From Laccaria trichodermophora (taxonomy: Eukaryota; Basidiomycota; Agaricomycetes; Agaricales; Hydnangiaceae): a stretch of DNA of 64,000 nt. The DNA is taken from contig JACTVC010000036.1 in NCBI GenBank assembly GCA_018417955.1, positions 310,001 through 374,000 of the forward strand. The letters run 5' to 3'. A model generated the notes under the pieces. The model was not told the DNA's origin and made no database searches. It saw nothing but the letters and a program-made list of their open reading frames with translations. This document shows, in pieces, positions 10,780 to 24,249 of this stretch. Each line of letters begins with the position of its first letter. Within the stretch, counting starts at the first letter, position 1. Made by a program: the position numbers and the translations under genes.

Positions 10780-11798
10780 CCCAGTGAAAGTCGGACATGC
10801 GCTGGTCTGGGACTTTCTGCGTGATGTGGGCAGATTCTGCGGGAATCTGCGGAAATTTGCCAAATCTGTGAACATTACGCCTTTTGGACTTTCATTTGGC
10901 TTGGAAATGGATCGGAGTTCTAAACTTGCTTTTTGGCTCCTTCGTTTCGCACATTTCTCTCTTGTTCAAATCTCGTTCCCCACTTCTTCAACACACACCA
11001 CCGACGCGACGCGGCCTTCATATAAGTATCGCCAGATGGATCCCATCTTCCCATCCTTCCTTTCTTCCCACCCACCACCACCCTCCTAATCCGACATTTT
11101 CCCTTCACTCCAGCCTTAGTGAAGCTCTCGACGTCTTAGAGTAAGTCTATGCGCACTTTTGGTCGTTCAAGACTCCGTTTGGTATGTTTTTCACTGTATA
11201 TGCTCACCAGTATGTGGCTCATCGGAATCACCAGACTCGAAAGGTTGGACGTTGGGCGCAGCGGACCAAGAGGATCGTGTATACTGGTATGTCATGGAGC
11301 ATTTTGCCGTGACATTACATGCTCATTTCGTTCCCCAGGCTTCGGTTACGTTAACACACATCCACATCGCACCTTCTGTGCTCTGTCGAGAACACGAAGT
11401 GGTGATATCTATGAGGGAGCCCGACCGCGTCTGTGTGTGAGAGCGCACGCGAAGTGGGTATATGCGCAAAGCTCAGCGGGGGATCGTACCGGGATGCCGT
11501 GAGGGGAACAGTCGTGGTATTAGCGGCATCAGTGTATATATAGATTCTGCAATATATCAGTCTTGTTTCATCTAATTCACGGATACGAGCAGAAGAGAGC
11601 AGAAAATTCTGCAAACGAAACCCCAGTAAAATCTATGGCAATCTATTTATAGAAAGTATGTAATTTGGCGCGCAGATTCGGCTGAAATCCGCAGAAGAAA
11701 ATCTGCAGGTGGGCAAAAAACGGGGATAGTATGCGTATTTCTGCATTGCAGCTCAGCGCAGAAACCCGCAGACCAGCGCATGTCCGAGTTTCACTGGG
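10780..11798. mobile_element. Non-autonomous TIR element, about 1.02 kb
   Basis: Ends are inverted copies beginning CCCAGTGAAA(G/C)TCGGACATG and running on through CGCTGGTCTG..TTTCTGCG, about 45 bp with few mismatches. The 7 bp CTTCAGG flanks both ends (10773-10779 and 11799-11805); an exact 8 bp reading differs at one base. The interior has repeated AATCTGC words near both ends and no transposase. The CAGTG start and 7-8 bp duplication suggest hAT. Confidence 0.75.
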
Positions 11799-11805
11799 CT
11801 TCAGG

Positions 11806-12228
11806 TCCGGTTATAATCCATGATGCACAGACCCATTGTTACCACTGCCTCACAGAGACCCCTATCAGATTCAGCACAGCTAATGTGACAAAAACCTTGA
11901 CTCTCGGTCTGGCGTGTACTTACTAACAACATCTCTTATGGCGCGGTAATCAAACCGCGCCCACTTACTATCACTTCAAAGTATGGAGCGCTCACGTCTT
12001 CTACAGCTTTCAAATTTAACATTTTTTGCTCACAAAGAATAACCAAATTGAGAGCTTAGCCCACTGTCCCTGTCCAACCGGACAGCCAAGTCCAATTTAC
12101 AAAAGTCCTCATGTTGCAGGTACATGTGTAACACCGGTTCAAACCGCCCATCATCTGCAACTATCCAAAATGAAGTCGGATCTGGTGAGAGATGTTAACC
12201 CCATGAATGCGGCTAAGAAAAACTCACC
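11806..12228. other. Gene-poor interval
   Basis: I see no supported gene. The minus strand has a splice-donor-like site at about 12225 (CTG|GTGAGT) directly next to the MITE insertion, so an old exon may end here, but no protein family is recognisable. Confidence 0.4.
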
Positions 12229-12236
12229 AGCGAGGG

Positions 12237-12919
12237 CAAGGGGGTGCCGGCATCGAAAAAAAAGACCCGGGGTCGATTTTTTTGTTAAGGCGACATTGAG
12301 GTGGACTAACTAACTAACGTAATCAGGCACGTGTCTAAATATAGCAATATGACATCATCTACATGAGAGCTCCCCCACACGTCCTCTCCCGGAAGCCGCA
12401 CAAGACCCAATTCCGGGGTGCTGGCACCAGTTCCACACATTTTAGATGGTGTCAGGCATATAACGTGAGTCGTAAAATCAGTCAGTTCTCATGATGCAAT
12501 GTACTCACCCACTTTGTCTCGCAACCAGCTTGTTTGCACTTGAGGACCTCATCCTCCAAGCCGTTGAGGACTATTCTAATGTTCATGTCATCAGTCAATG
12601 GACAAGTAGTTTGCTGGTAATAACTCATGAGGACACCACACTTGTGTGTGTAGATTTCGATGTAATTCAATAATGACAACCCAAATCAAACCAACCCAAC
12701 TTGAAAATTAATGAATATCTTGTTTTCTGGTGCTTTATGGTCTCTATTGGATCTGTATTCTTCCCAGTACATTCTGTAGTTACTATATCATATGACAAGA
12801 TACTCAATTTGACGATCCAAGGCCCTCTGCTCAAGGTGTCTTTTCTTTTTTTTTCCCAGCCTGCGGCTGGACTAACTCACCAGGTCCCGGTACGGGATTC
12901 CCGGGCCGGCACCCCCTTG
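12237..12919. mobile_element. hAT-like MITE, 683 bp, with perfect 8 bp target-site duplication
   Basis: Perfect 15 bp terminal inverted repeats CAAGGGGGTGCCGGC, flanked on both sides by AGCGAGGG (12229-12236 and 12920-12927). No transposase inside. Poly-A/poly-T runs follow the left TIR and precede the right one. Removing the element and one duplication copy rejoins the flanks cleanly, across an old exon-like sequence on the minus strand. Confidence 0.85.
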
Positions 12920-13087
12920 AGCGAGGGCTTCGGAAGTCACTGGATCTCCTGCAATACTGCTCCGAACACGTTCTCAAGCTCCCCGAAGCATCGCGCCCCA
13001 AGGTTGCCGATCATCAACCGGAATACATACATTCATACGAATTCTCGCTTTTTTCAAGTAAAATGCCTGGGATACGGGGAGGCGACG

Positions 13088-13310
13088 ACAATAGCCTCAC
13101 AAATATCACGATGAGAGACTTTAGACGTCAAAGCCTTCATTGTCTCCGTCATAAATATGCAGAATGGTCACACCGCGAAGAGGAAAATTGACAGAATTGA
13201 CTGACGTTCCACGCTCTTGCAGTTATGGAGGAGCGCCCGGATGTAGCCCTCAATTGGCCCTCAATCGTGACAAGTTGATGTCCGACGAGGTAGGTGTACG
13301 TTAAAATATA
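13088..13310 (-). pseudogene. PLC X-box fragment (decayed paralogue)
   Basis: Matches the PLC gene at about 4488-4720: both exon pieces around the X-box intron are present (CTCAAATATCACGA-like, then TTCCACGCTCTTGCAG, and the GTTGATGTCCGACGAGGT stretch). There are deletions (about 30 bp around the YDGDKEP codons), a small internal duplication (CCCTCAATTGGCCCTCAATCG) and no flanking exons. It lies in the same orientation as the intact gene, 8 kb away, and is followed by a copy of the metacaspase 3' flank. Confidence 0.85.
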
Positions 13311-13359
13311 ATACTTTGATATAGGATATAGGATGCGAGATAGAATGCCTTGACAAGGG

Positions 13360-13490
13360 GGCCGAGAAATGGTTGAAACTGCGCCCAGAAGAACACAAGA
13401 TGAGAAGAGCCCAGCGTTAAAGTATTCAAATTACAATTTTTTTCTAGCACCCATAAATTCGTCGGTAAGATCTTGAGAACGAAGAGCCAG
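13360..13490 (+). repeat. Decayed copy of the metacaspase-side flank (7500-7670)
   Basis: The stretch reading GGCCGAGAAATGGTTGAAACT and later CTAGCACCCATAAATTC and CAGTTTATG parallels 7500-7670 (GCCGAGGAATGGCTGAAATT, CTAGTATCCCTAAATTC, CAGTTTATG). Many small indels. Together with 13088-13310 it is debris of a PLC/metacaspase segment copy. Confidence 0.65.
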
Positions 13491-13670
13491 TCTGCAGTTT
13501 ATGTTTTGCATACTCAAAGATAAGAATCATTCAACGCGTTGCCAAAGCGTGGAGATCTTGCCAAGTGGCCGATGCCGAATCATTTGAAAATTCAAACCCC
13601 GACTAAGTACGTACATAAGCAGGAGAGAAAGGATGAGTCAAATTTCCCGATTCCCTGCCCTTCCACCACC

Positions 13671-14995
13671 ATGGACGACGACGAGCACGGGCCCCCCAAA
13701 AACGGTGGCAACGGCGAGCAGTTCAATAGTCATCGACGAGCTGGTGAGTCCTTCATCTTTCAACCCTCTCCAAGACCATTCATTCTTTTTCTTTCTCTCG
13801 TTGAATCCCTGGATTTTCTTGGACGCGTTTCCACCGGATCTTGACTTTTGTTGTAATTGAAACCACTGGATTAGTGGAGGACCGATACCACTCCAAGACT
13901 AGGTACGAGAAGTACCACCATAGAGAGCGGTCGACATCAGAGAGAAGGCATCTGGAAGACTACCGGAGTTCGGAGCACAGAACCCACAGAGGTCATGTCA
14001 GCTCATCTCGTATGAGCTCAGAGACTTCGCAGCTGCGCATAGACTGCGTAAGATACATGCATTTGATTCGTTTAATCACCAAGTGACAATAGCTTGTCTC
14101 ACAGGAACGACAGGTGCATTCCAGGTCGGATTCGAATGAGGGCGAACGTAACCCGCGTCGGGGGCACAGCAGCCACAGTCACTCACGCCAGCCAGACGAA
14201 GACGAAGATGAACGTAGACATTCTGTACGTCTCGCCTCCCCACCTCCCTGTCATTTCACTAATCTTCAAAGGGTACACGTACATGATGCGTGCATTTTGA
14301 TTGGTGCATCTTGATAGGTTCAATCTAGTCGAAGACACTCCCATAAGCCAGACCAGCAGTCACGCCAGCGCCACTACTCTGAGGATGGTCATTCACGTCG
14401 ACATCATGACTCTCATTCTCGACACACCCCAGAAAGCGAATCCCGCACCCGCCGGCGTGAGGAGGAGGGGGACCTCCGAGGCTCTCATGATCATAGTCCG
14501 CGTCGCTGTCGTGGAGATGATGACCGAGACAGGACGCGCCGAGGCAGGTCCCTCTCCAGAGGGTCGTCAACCTCCACGAGCACCCGCAGCAGTAGCTCCG
14601 AGTCTGACCGTGCAGACAAACGGCGTCGATCAAAGCATCGCAGTCAGCACTCTCCCTCTCGGTCCAAGTCCAGGGCCACCTCTCGGTCACCTTCGAGGAA
14701 GAGACACCGGGATGAAGAAAGCCGGGGAAAGAAGCGAGATCGATCTACCTCTCGGGAGCGTGATAAGAAACGTCGTAAGCGAAAGGATAAGGACAAGAAG
14801 AAAGACAAGGAAGAGCGTAGGAGCGTGCTCACTGGGAAAAAGGTGTGTGGTCGTCTCTTCAGCCCTCCTCGTCAATCTTCCTAATGTAGTTCGTCTTTTC
14901 AGATCAAACTGAAAGTGAAGAAAGATAAGGGTGACCACGAGAGGGACGCCAACAGGAAGGACTTGTTACAGTTCCTCAATTCTGCGTTTGAGTGA
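13671..14995 (+). CDS. Arg/Ser-rich (RS-domain) nuclear protein, unknown role
   Basis: Start at 13671 (MDDDEHGPPKNGG). Introns follow at about 13742, 14010-14103, 14223-14316 and 14843-14901. The spliced protein is dominated by RS, RH and KD runs, for instance SRSKSRATSRSPSRKRHR and DKKRRKRKDKDKKKDKEE. It ends with a non-repetitive tail, ILTGKK-like LTGKKIKLKVKKDKG, then DANRKDLLQFLNSAFE and TGA at 14993. RS domains usually mark splicing or speckle proteins. No RRM is visible, so a direct RNA-binding role is not shown. The ordered C-terminal motif looks conserved in basidiomycetes from memory and is the best handle for naming it. Confidence 0.72.
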
Positions 14996-15294
14996 TGTCG
15001 GGGCTCATAGATTTGGACGAGTTTGCGTAGTTTTCTCTTATTGTTCACTTTATGATTGCTTTATTGAACGCTTTGTCCCCGTCTCTTTCTCATGACTCGA
15101 ATCAACCCTTCCAGACTTCAGCATGGCGCCTCTTCCAGATGTGGACGTGTGGCCACCGTGGCCTTCCATCCCATTGTCAATGTGGCTCGTGGCAGACGCC
15201 TTTGAAAGCCGGCCACCCTCAGGCAAAAATGGCAGCAAGCCACCGTTGTTCACAAGTTAAAAGGATCTCTTGCCAGGCGGTTTCTGGCAACACC

Positions 15295-16566
15295 ATGAAC
15301 TTTTCCGAGGTCTTTCCCGTCGAGCTCATCTGCGAGATATTCAATCTCGTTGTTCATACACACCACAGTGTTGTGAACGTAAATTCTGGGGATGCCCCCT
15401 TGAACGGGGCGAAGAGGCTCGAAGTCCTCAAAGCCCCAACCTCATCTACCTTAACGTTGTCACAAGTCTGCCAAGTATGGAGGGCCATAGTCCTCGACTC
15501 TCCTGTGCTTTGGCAATGTTTGCGCCTAACCTTCAAAACTATCACCGACGAGTCGCTCATCTCAATCTCTAAAGAGCTTCTTCTCCGCTCTCGGGGGCTA
15601 CCTCTCCACCTTGACATCTCGCTTGATGACTTTCCATATAGATTGGCAGAGCTCAGAGAAGCTCTCATGCGCAAGCTCCACTACCAGGCCCTGGCCCTTC
15701 TCACGGCAGACCATCTTTCCCGCTGTGTCTCCCTCCGCGCCACAGGCTCCCATGCACCCTTGCGCCATCTGCTCGGTGCGTTCATCCAACGAGAAGTCTA
15801 CGCTCCGATAAGGTGGCTTCACCTGGAGCAAGCGGCATGGTCAGGCCAAACGCCCCTCAACCTCCCCAATATCGCCCCGCAAGCTACATCTCTGTATATG
15901 AAGAGCACACCAATCGGTATATACCCCAAGACTAAGGACTTGTCTATCCTGCTGTCCAACTTGACTCTTCGTCGAGACACTCACTGGGCAAGTGTGACTG
16001 GATCGGCAACCCATGTCGCGTTTCGGAATGTAACGGTCCCTTTGACGAGGACGCATCAACCTTACAACGAAGGGGGTGCAGAGAATCGCGCAAAACGGCA
16101 GGTTCACCTTCGCACTGAGTCCGCTGTCAAGACTATGGAATTTCAGAACCTGTTGGGCGCTGTGGGATCTCGGAACGAAATTGCCAGCGTTGTCTGTTTC
16201 CGGCAATTTTTCCACGAATCGCTCCTCCCTTCCATGTCGAACACCCTTCAAGAACTTCGTTTCGTTGATATTGGTCGGCTTATTTGGGCGGGTTTTATTG
16301 CCCTTTGTATGAAACATCCGTCTTTGGTGCTGGATCGTGTTGAGAAACTTACGCTCAAGTCGGTCGAGGTGGGGATTAACCAGACTTCGGTTGGTGAAGA
16401 GTTTACACATTTGGTACGTTTGGTACCGAATTTGAAGGAGCTTTGGGTGGCGAATATGGGTCCGAGTGAGAGGGATGTATTGTTGGGGAAGTGGAGAGGC
16501 GGCAAGGGGAAAACTTGGTCTAAACTTTCGGAGGTTTGTATGGATGGCGTGATGGTTAGTCAATGA
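15295..16566 (+). CDS. F-box-like protein
   Basis: A single-exon gene. The start MNFSEVFPVELICEIFNLV (15295) begins directly with an F-box: FPVELICEIF, then LSQVCQVWRAIVLDSPVLWQ. The C-terminal part of about 330 residues is leucine-rich without clear LRR units, as in the many agaricomycete F-box proteins that present substrates to SCF ubiquitin ligases. The frame is open further upstream to 15052, but those residues are not F-box-like and lie only 57 bp after the previous stop, so the shorter start is preferred. Closest relative in the window is the F-box gene at 60947, with the same layout. Confidence 0.78.
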   Translation: MNFSEVFPVELICEIFNLVVHTHHSVVNVNSGDAPLNGAKRLEVLKAPTSSTLTLSQVCQVWRAIVLDSPVLWQCLRLTFKTITDESLISISKELLLRSRGLPLHLDISLDDFPYRLAELREALMRKLHYQALALLTADHLSRCVSLRATGSHAPLRHLLGAFIQREVYAPIRWLHLEQAAWSGQTPLNLPNIAPQATSLYMKSTPIGIYPKTKDLSILLSNLTLRRDTHWASVTGSATHVAFRNVTVPLTRTHQPYNEGGAENRAKRQVHLRTESAVKTMEFQNLLGAVGSRNEIASVVCFRQFFHESLLPSMSNTLQELRFVDIGRLIWAGFIALCMKHPSLVLDRVEKLTLKSVEVGINQTSVGEEFTHLVRLVPNLKELWVANMGPSERDVLLGKWRGGKGKTWSKLSEVCMDGVMVSQ

Positions 16567-16727
16567 TAGTGCAGTCATTAACTTACGAAACTGCTGGGAT
16601 GTGAATCGACTGAAATTTATTAGATTTTTCCAACAAATCCGCTGGGACCGGGGTATGGTATCCACATAAAATTCCGACTATATCATTCCACAATACCAAG
16701 ACGCAGCCTGATTAACACCTAAAAACC

Positions 16728-17255
16728 ATGACAGTCACAGAACTCGCCTTTATCGAGCTAAACCCACCTCACCAATACCACCATCACCCCTTCCCCGACC
16801 GTTTCCACAAAATCGGCACCTGGCAAGCCGAAGCGTCAACCCACCCTGTCCGCTTCTTCACCGACCCCAAAAATCCTGCAGCTATCTGTGTCCTGACTGG
16901 ATGGAGAGATGCGGAGCATCACAAGGAATGGATCAAAGCTGGCGGGGGCACGAAATTCCAGGAGACAGTGGGGCCGTACGTGACTGTCAAAGCGCTGCAT
17001 CACCTCGACATCGACTTCCAGGAGATCCCTGAGAAAGCACAGACGATTGTCGTCAGAGAGTATAAGCACGTGGATGAAGCACCGCAGGAGGGGCATGGGG
17101 ATCGCCGTGCGGATTGGGTTGGGCAGGGGATTGATTTCGAAAGTCCGGCTGATACGCCAGTTTTTTTCCAGCTCAAAGCGTATTTGGGAGCAGAAGGCGC
17201 TTATCAATTAGAAGGCTCTGACGCTTTGGTGTTTGAACGTATATCAATTTTTTGA
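16728..17255 (+). CDS. Small dimeric alpha/beta-barrel-like protein (ABM/EthD-like)
   Basis: A 175-residue intronless protein. Two repeated alpha/beta parts can be guessed: ELAFIELN...CVLTGWRDAEHHKEWIKAGGG, then a second half ending DALVFERISIF. The W-x-D-x-E-H-H-x-E-W pattern after a Val/Leu-Thr-Gly-Trp strand is typical of antibiotic-biosynthesis-monooxygenase-like stress-response barrels. No cofactor site is needed in that fold and I cannot assign a substrate. The ATG at 16728 is preceded by ACC, a good context. Its 3' end lies 400 bp from the convergent phosphatase gene. Confidence 0.6.
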   Translation: MTVTELAFIELNPPHQYHHHPFPDRFHKIGTWQAEASTHPVRFFTDPKNPAAICVLTGWRDAEHHKEWIKAGGGTKFQETVGPYVTVKALHHLDIDFQEIPEKAQTIVVREYKHVDEAPQEGHGDRRADWVGQGIDFESPADTPVFFQLKAYLGAEGAYQLEGSDALVFERISIF

Positions 17256-17661
17256 GTAGACACACTAACATATGTACAACTTGTGTACAACTGAAACGTT
17301 ATTTCGTCATTAGAAATCCAAATTGTCCGAAAAGAAGAAGTCCACTCGGCTCAGGTGAACGGAGACGATGGAATACAATTTATTCTGATAGCTCAACATC
17401 ATTGGGAATAGAAAAACGTGGTAAAAAATACAGTGAGTATAGCGAGGAAAATTAGAAAACTATGTTTTACATTCTAGAGTTGATAGCGTCCAATGCAGTA
17501 TTACCGCTCCTCGGCTGATGGGACGTCCAATAGCACTGTCAAAACTTGATACCGGCGGGCGACGAACCAGCGCACCCAGTCAACGGTTAGCGGTTGAATG
17601 GTTTCATATATAGCTGTAGACATTTTTTGTAAGTATAGGGCGGCTTGAAGGACGAAAAGGA

Positions 17662-18357
17662 TCAAACGTACGCGCTGCAGCCCACCTGAGCGGACGACTT
17701 GTAGGAGGGAGGAAAATTGTAGACGAAATCGAATTGAGGGCCAGTTTCGGGGCTATGGGGATACCGTTTGCACTTCTCCACCGTCTGCCACTCCTTTGCA
17801 ATAATACACAACGCCTCACTGCCATTCCTTGCCATGCCACTTTCGACCAACCAACACCCAACTACCATACCCGTGCGGCCAATCCCGCCACGGCAATGAA
17901 CCGCGCTGATCCGTCCTCGAGCCTCATTGTCTTTAAGCGTATCAAGAACGCGGTACATGTAATCGATAGACTCAGGCAAAGAGCGGTCACGAATAGGGAA
18001 GCGGTTGTACTCGATGGTAGATGGGTCAATCCCCAGCAGAGTAGCGCGTTCGCAGAGGATATCCGTGTAAGGCAGGAGCTCACCGCACTCTGTCAGGTCG
18101 ATGAAAGTTCGGACGCCCGCGCGAATGAGAGAGTCCAATTTAGGTCTGTTGGGATTTTTAGGCGTCCAGGGGTATTCACAGGCGAGAAGAAGTGGCGTGG
18201 CCCAATAGGAGTTGGGTATTGGACGAGGACATATGGAAGTGAGTGGGCGTGGACGGGACTGGGGAGATAGTGCGTTAAGCTTGCGTTGCATTACTACCAA
18301 GTCGTCTTTGTGGTCGTGTGACGTCGGACTTGGTGATGCGGCGCGGTAATTTAGCAT
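17662..18357 (-). CDS. Dual-specificity / tyrosine protein phosphatase
   Basis: Protein of 231 residues with the phosphatase P-loop HCRGGIGRTG (catalytic Cys and Arg), a general-acid region (FPIRDRSLPES, with Asp in RDRS) and IDLTE in the core sheet, as in small DSP-type phosphatases of fungi. The N-terminus (WATPLLLACEYPWTP) is the substrate-recognition segment seen in this subfamily. The plain frame ends at 17662. A strong GTACGT donor shortly before suggests an extra C-terminal exon that could carry the gene on to about 17604. Upstream 18358-19933 is non-coding. Confidence 0.8.
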   Translation of the reverse strand: MLNYRAASPSPTSHDHKDDLVVMQRKLNALSPQSRPRPLTSICPRPIPNSYWATPLLLACEYPWTPKNPNRPKLDSLIRAGVRTFIDLTECGELLPYTDILCERATLLGIDPSTIEYNRFPIRDRSLPESIDYMYRVLDTLKDNEARGRISAVHCRGGIGRTGMVVGCWLVESGMARNGSEALCIIAKEWQTVEKCKRYPHSPETGPQFDFVYNFPPSYKSSAQVGCSAYV

Positions 18358-22404
<4,047 letters not shown>

Positions 22405-22676
22405 CGATTTGTATCTCATTGACGACAGGAATCAGCATTACCTGTAGAACTTTTGACACCTATGAAGACGGGAGGCCAGCTACCCCAACTCTTACTATGA
22501 ATCAGAGTCTGTGAAAGAAAGGGATTTTTTTCTGCAAGTATAGAGCTGATAGTATAGTGTTAGTGCAGTGAGGTGGGCGCAGTTGGTCAAGGTTCGCTGT
22601 TACAAAAAAAAGTAATACACATCTATCTCAATAAAAAAAACTCTTCGGGGGCCCAACAAGAAGTTTTACAACAAAT

Positions 22677-23827
22677 CACATCACCTCCATCTCAAACCCC
22701 CGATCCCAGTCACCTTCCGAGACTGCAGGGGTGACGTATTGCTGCTCAAAAACCCATCCATTTATACGTGCGCGCCAAGATCTTTCGATCGCCTCGTTGT
22801 CTCGTTTGGTTGTGAGTATGATATGGCTTGTGTGGAGAAGGCCGATGCCAAGGAGCAAGCCTATGAAAACGCACATCTTGTAATTTTCGGATAGGGGCTG
22901 GAGCGGGTCTTCGGCGAAGAGGAGCGAGTAGGTGTATATAATATAAAACCTGTTAACAAAGTTGTGAGTGCTCTTCGGGAGAAAAATGTTGCACAGATAT
23001 TACCATTTCATCCACACGGAGGGCATCCCCATCAATTCGACCTCCCACCACACACCTACACTAGGTCTTGGTGTCAATGCCTGGGGGGTTTTTGAAATTA
23101 GATGCAACATCGGGGATAAGGAACTTACTTGTGCCCATTCAATACCCCTCCATGTGCGATCCAAATGCCAAAATTTGCGGGTGTACGCAACCGAAGTACA
23201 AATGCAGTTAAAACAACAGACAAGGAGGCTTGTGGTCGCAACAATTGGAGAATGATAGACCATAAAATAGATAGCGACCCTTCAAGCCGGTTGCAAAGAT
23301 TGAGTGTGACTCGAAGGCGAGGAACACATCACGCACAAGAAACCATGTACCGCCCATACAAAGTCGGTACCGTGAGTCCAACCGTGCAGCTTGCCATTGT
23401 AAAACAGCTTCCATCGTTCATCAAGCGATGGCGTATCAAGATCCCATTCATCAGATTCATCAGATTCATCAAATTCGTCACGGCCCCTCGACTGTGGTCC
23501 ACCTAGAAAGTAGAGGTTATTTTGCATGAATTCAACCGAGAACTGCTCAGAGTGTGACATCCCCAAGACAGCATCCCTCAACTCCGGAAGCATCGCCTCG
23601 ACGTGACGCTGAGCCAGTTCTGCAGAAAGACGACACCAAGCGGTGGTTCTGAATGTTATAACGTGTAAAACGCAAGCGAGGAGGCTTTGAAAGAAGAGGC
23701 CAAATGATCCTGTAGCAATCGATGGCATCTTCACCATATTTCGCCGTTCGAACAAGAGCCTGAAGTGAAGTTTGAGCCGCTCCAAGCCGGGCATGGGTTT
23801 CGGCTTCCTAGGATGGTGCCAAGTCAT
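22677..23827 (-). CDS. Multi-pass membrane protein, unknown
   Basis: Pieces on the minus strand are a hydrophobic segment near the start (GLFFQSLLACVLHVITF), an acidic Glu/Asp/Ser patch (DEFDESDESDEWDLD, from an 8 bp-scale repeat of ATTCATCAG), a second hydrophobic stretch at about 23240 (VATTSLLVCCFNCIC), a third at about 22860 (MCVFIGLLLGIGLL), and a polar tail (SWRARINGWVFEQQ) ending about 22677. Exons are split by short introns and I could not settle every junction. I considered a DHHC palmitoyltransferase, but no DHHC-CRD is visible. Left as unknown. Confidence 0.55.
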
Positions 23828-24069
23828 TGGCTGGCCGAATGAGAAATACGGATGGCTGTTGAAGTCGGGAATATAGGCGAGATTGCGTCCGACGTTGTCA
23901 TGAGAGAGATTGGCTTTTTTTCGAGCGGAGTAGACGAAGAGCTACGAAGAGATCTCGGACGCGCAGACGGTTGCAAATTAAGCGAGATCGATGAATAGTT
24001 GAAGAAGCGGCCTCAAGTTGGGCTCAAGTTGATCTGGTTGAGCGGAGTTCAAAATACACAGGCTGAGTT

Positions 24070-24185
24070 AGTCCTGTTTTTACCGCGCCATCCGAACCGT
24101 GTCAGAAATTGCTTATGTAAAGTGCGGACTTTGAAACCGCGTCGCGTCAATTTTGAGGAACGCCCTCAGAACTCTCGACGCGTTT
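24070..24185 (+). repeat. Left terminal inverted repeat of the DUF6589/helicase element
   Basis: Begins AGTCCTGTTTTTACCGCGCC and ends CTCTCGACGCGTT. Pairs with 30076-30200 on the opposite strand. It probably also contains the promoter of the DUF6589 gene, whose ATG follows after 65 bp. Confidence 0.82.
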
Positions 24186-24249
24186 AAACATTCTTAACAC
24201 TGCCTACCACCCCAAATTCCATTCATATTCCATCATAACTTCAATCTAA

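Noticed and set aside
14301..14912. 203-codon frame inside the RS-protein gene
   Set aside because: Wrong frame; the RS-rich frame continues through both neighbouring exons with proper splice sites.
15841..16665. 274-codon minus-strand frame over the F-box gene
   Set aside because: Mirror frame caused by codon bias; the plus strand has the F-box motif.
23440..23490. CRISPR-like short repeats (ATTCATCAG units)
   Set aside because: Simple codon repeat of an Asp/Glu/Ser patch in a eukaryotic gene; no spacers.
22677..23827. DHHC palmitoyltransferase reading of the membrane protein
   Set aside because: Hydrophobic segments fit loosely but no DHHC cysteine-rich domain is present in any frame.
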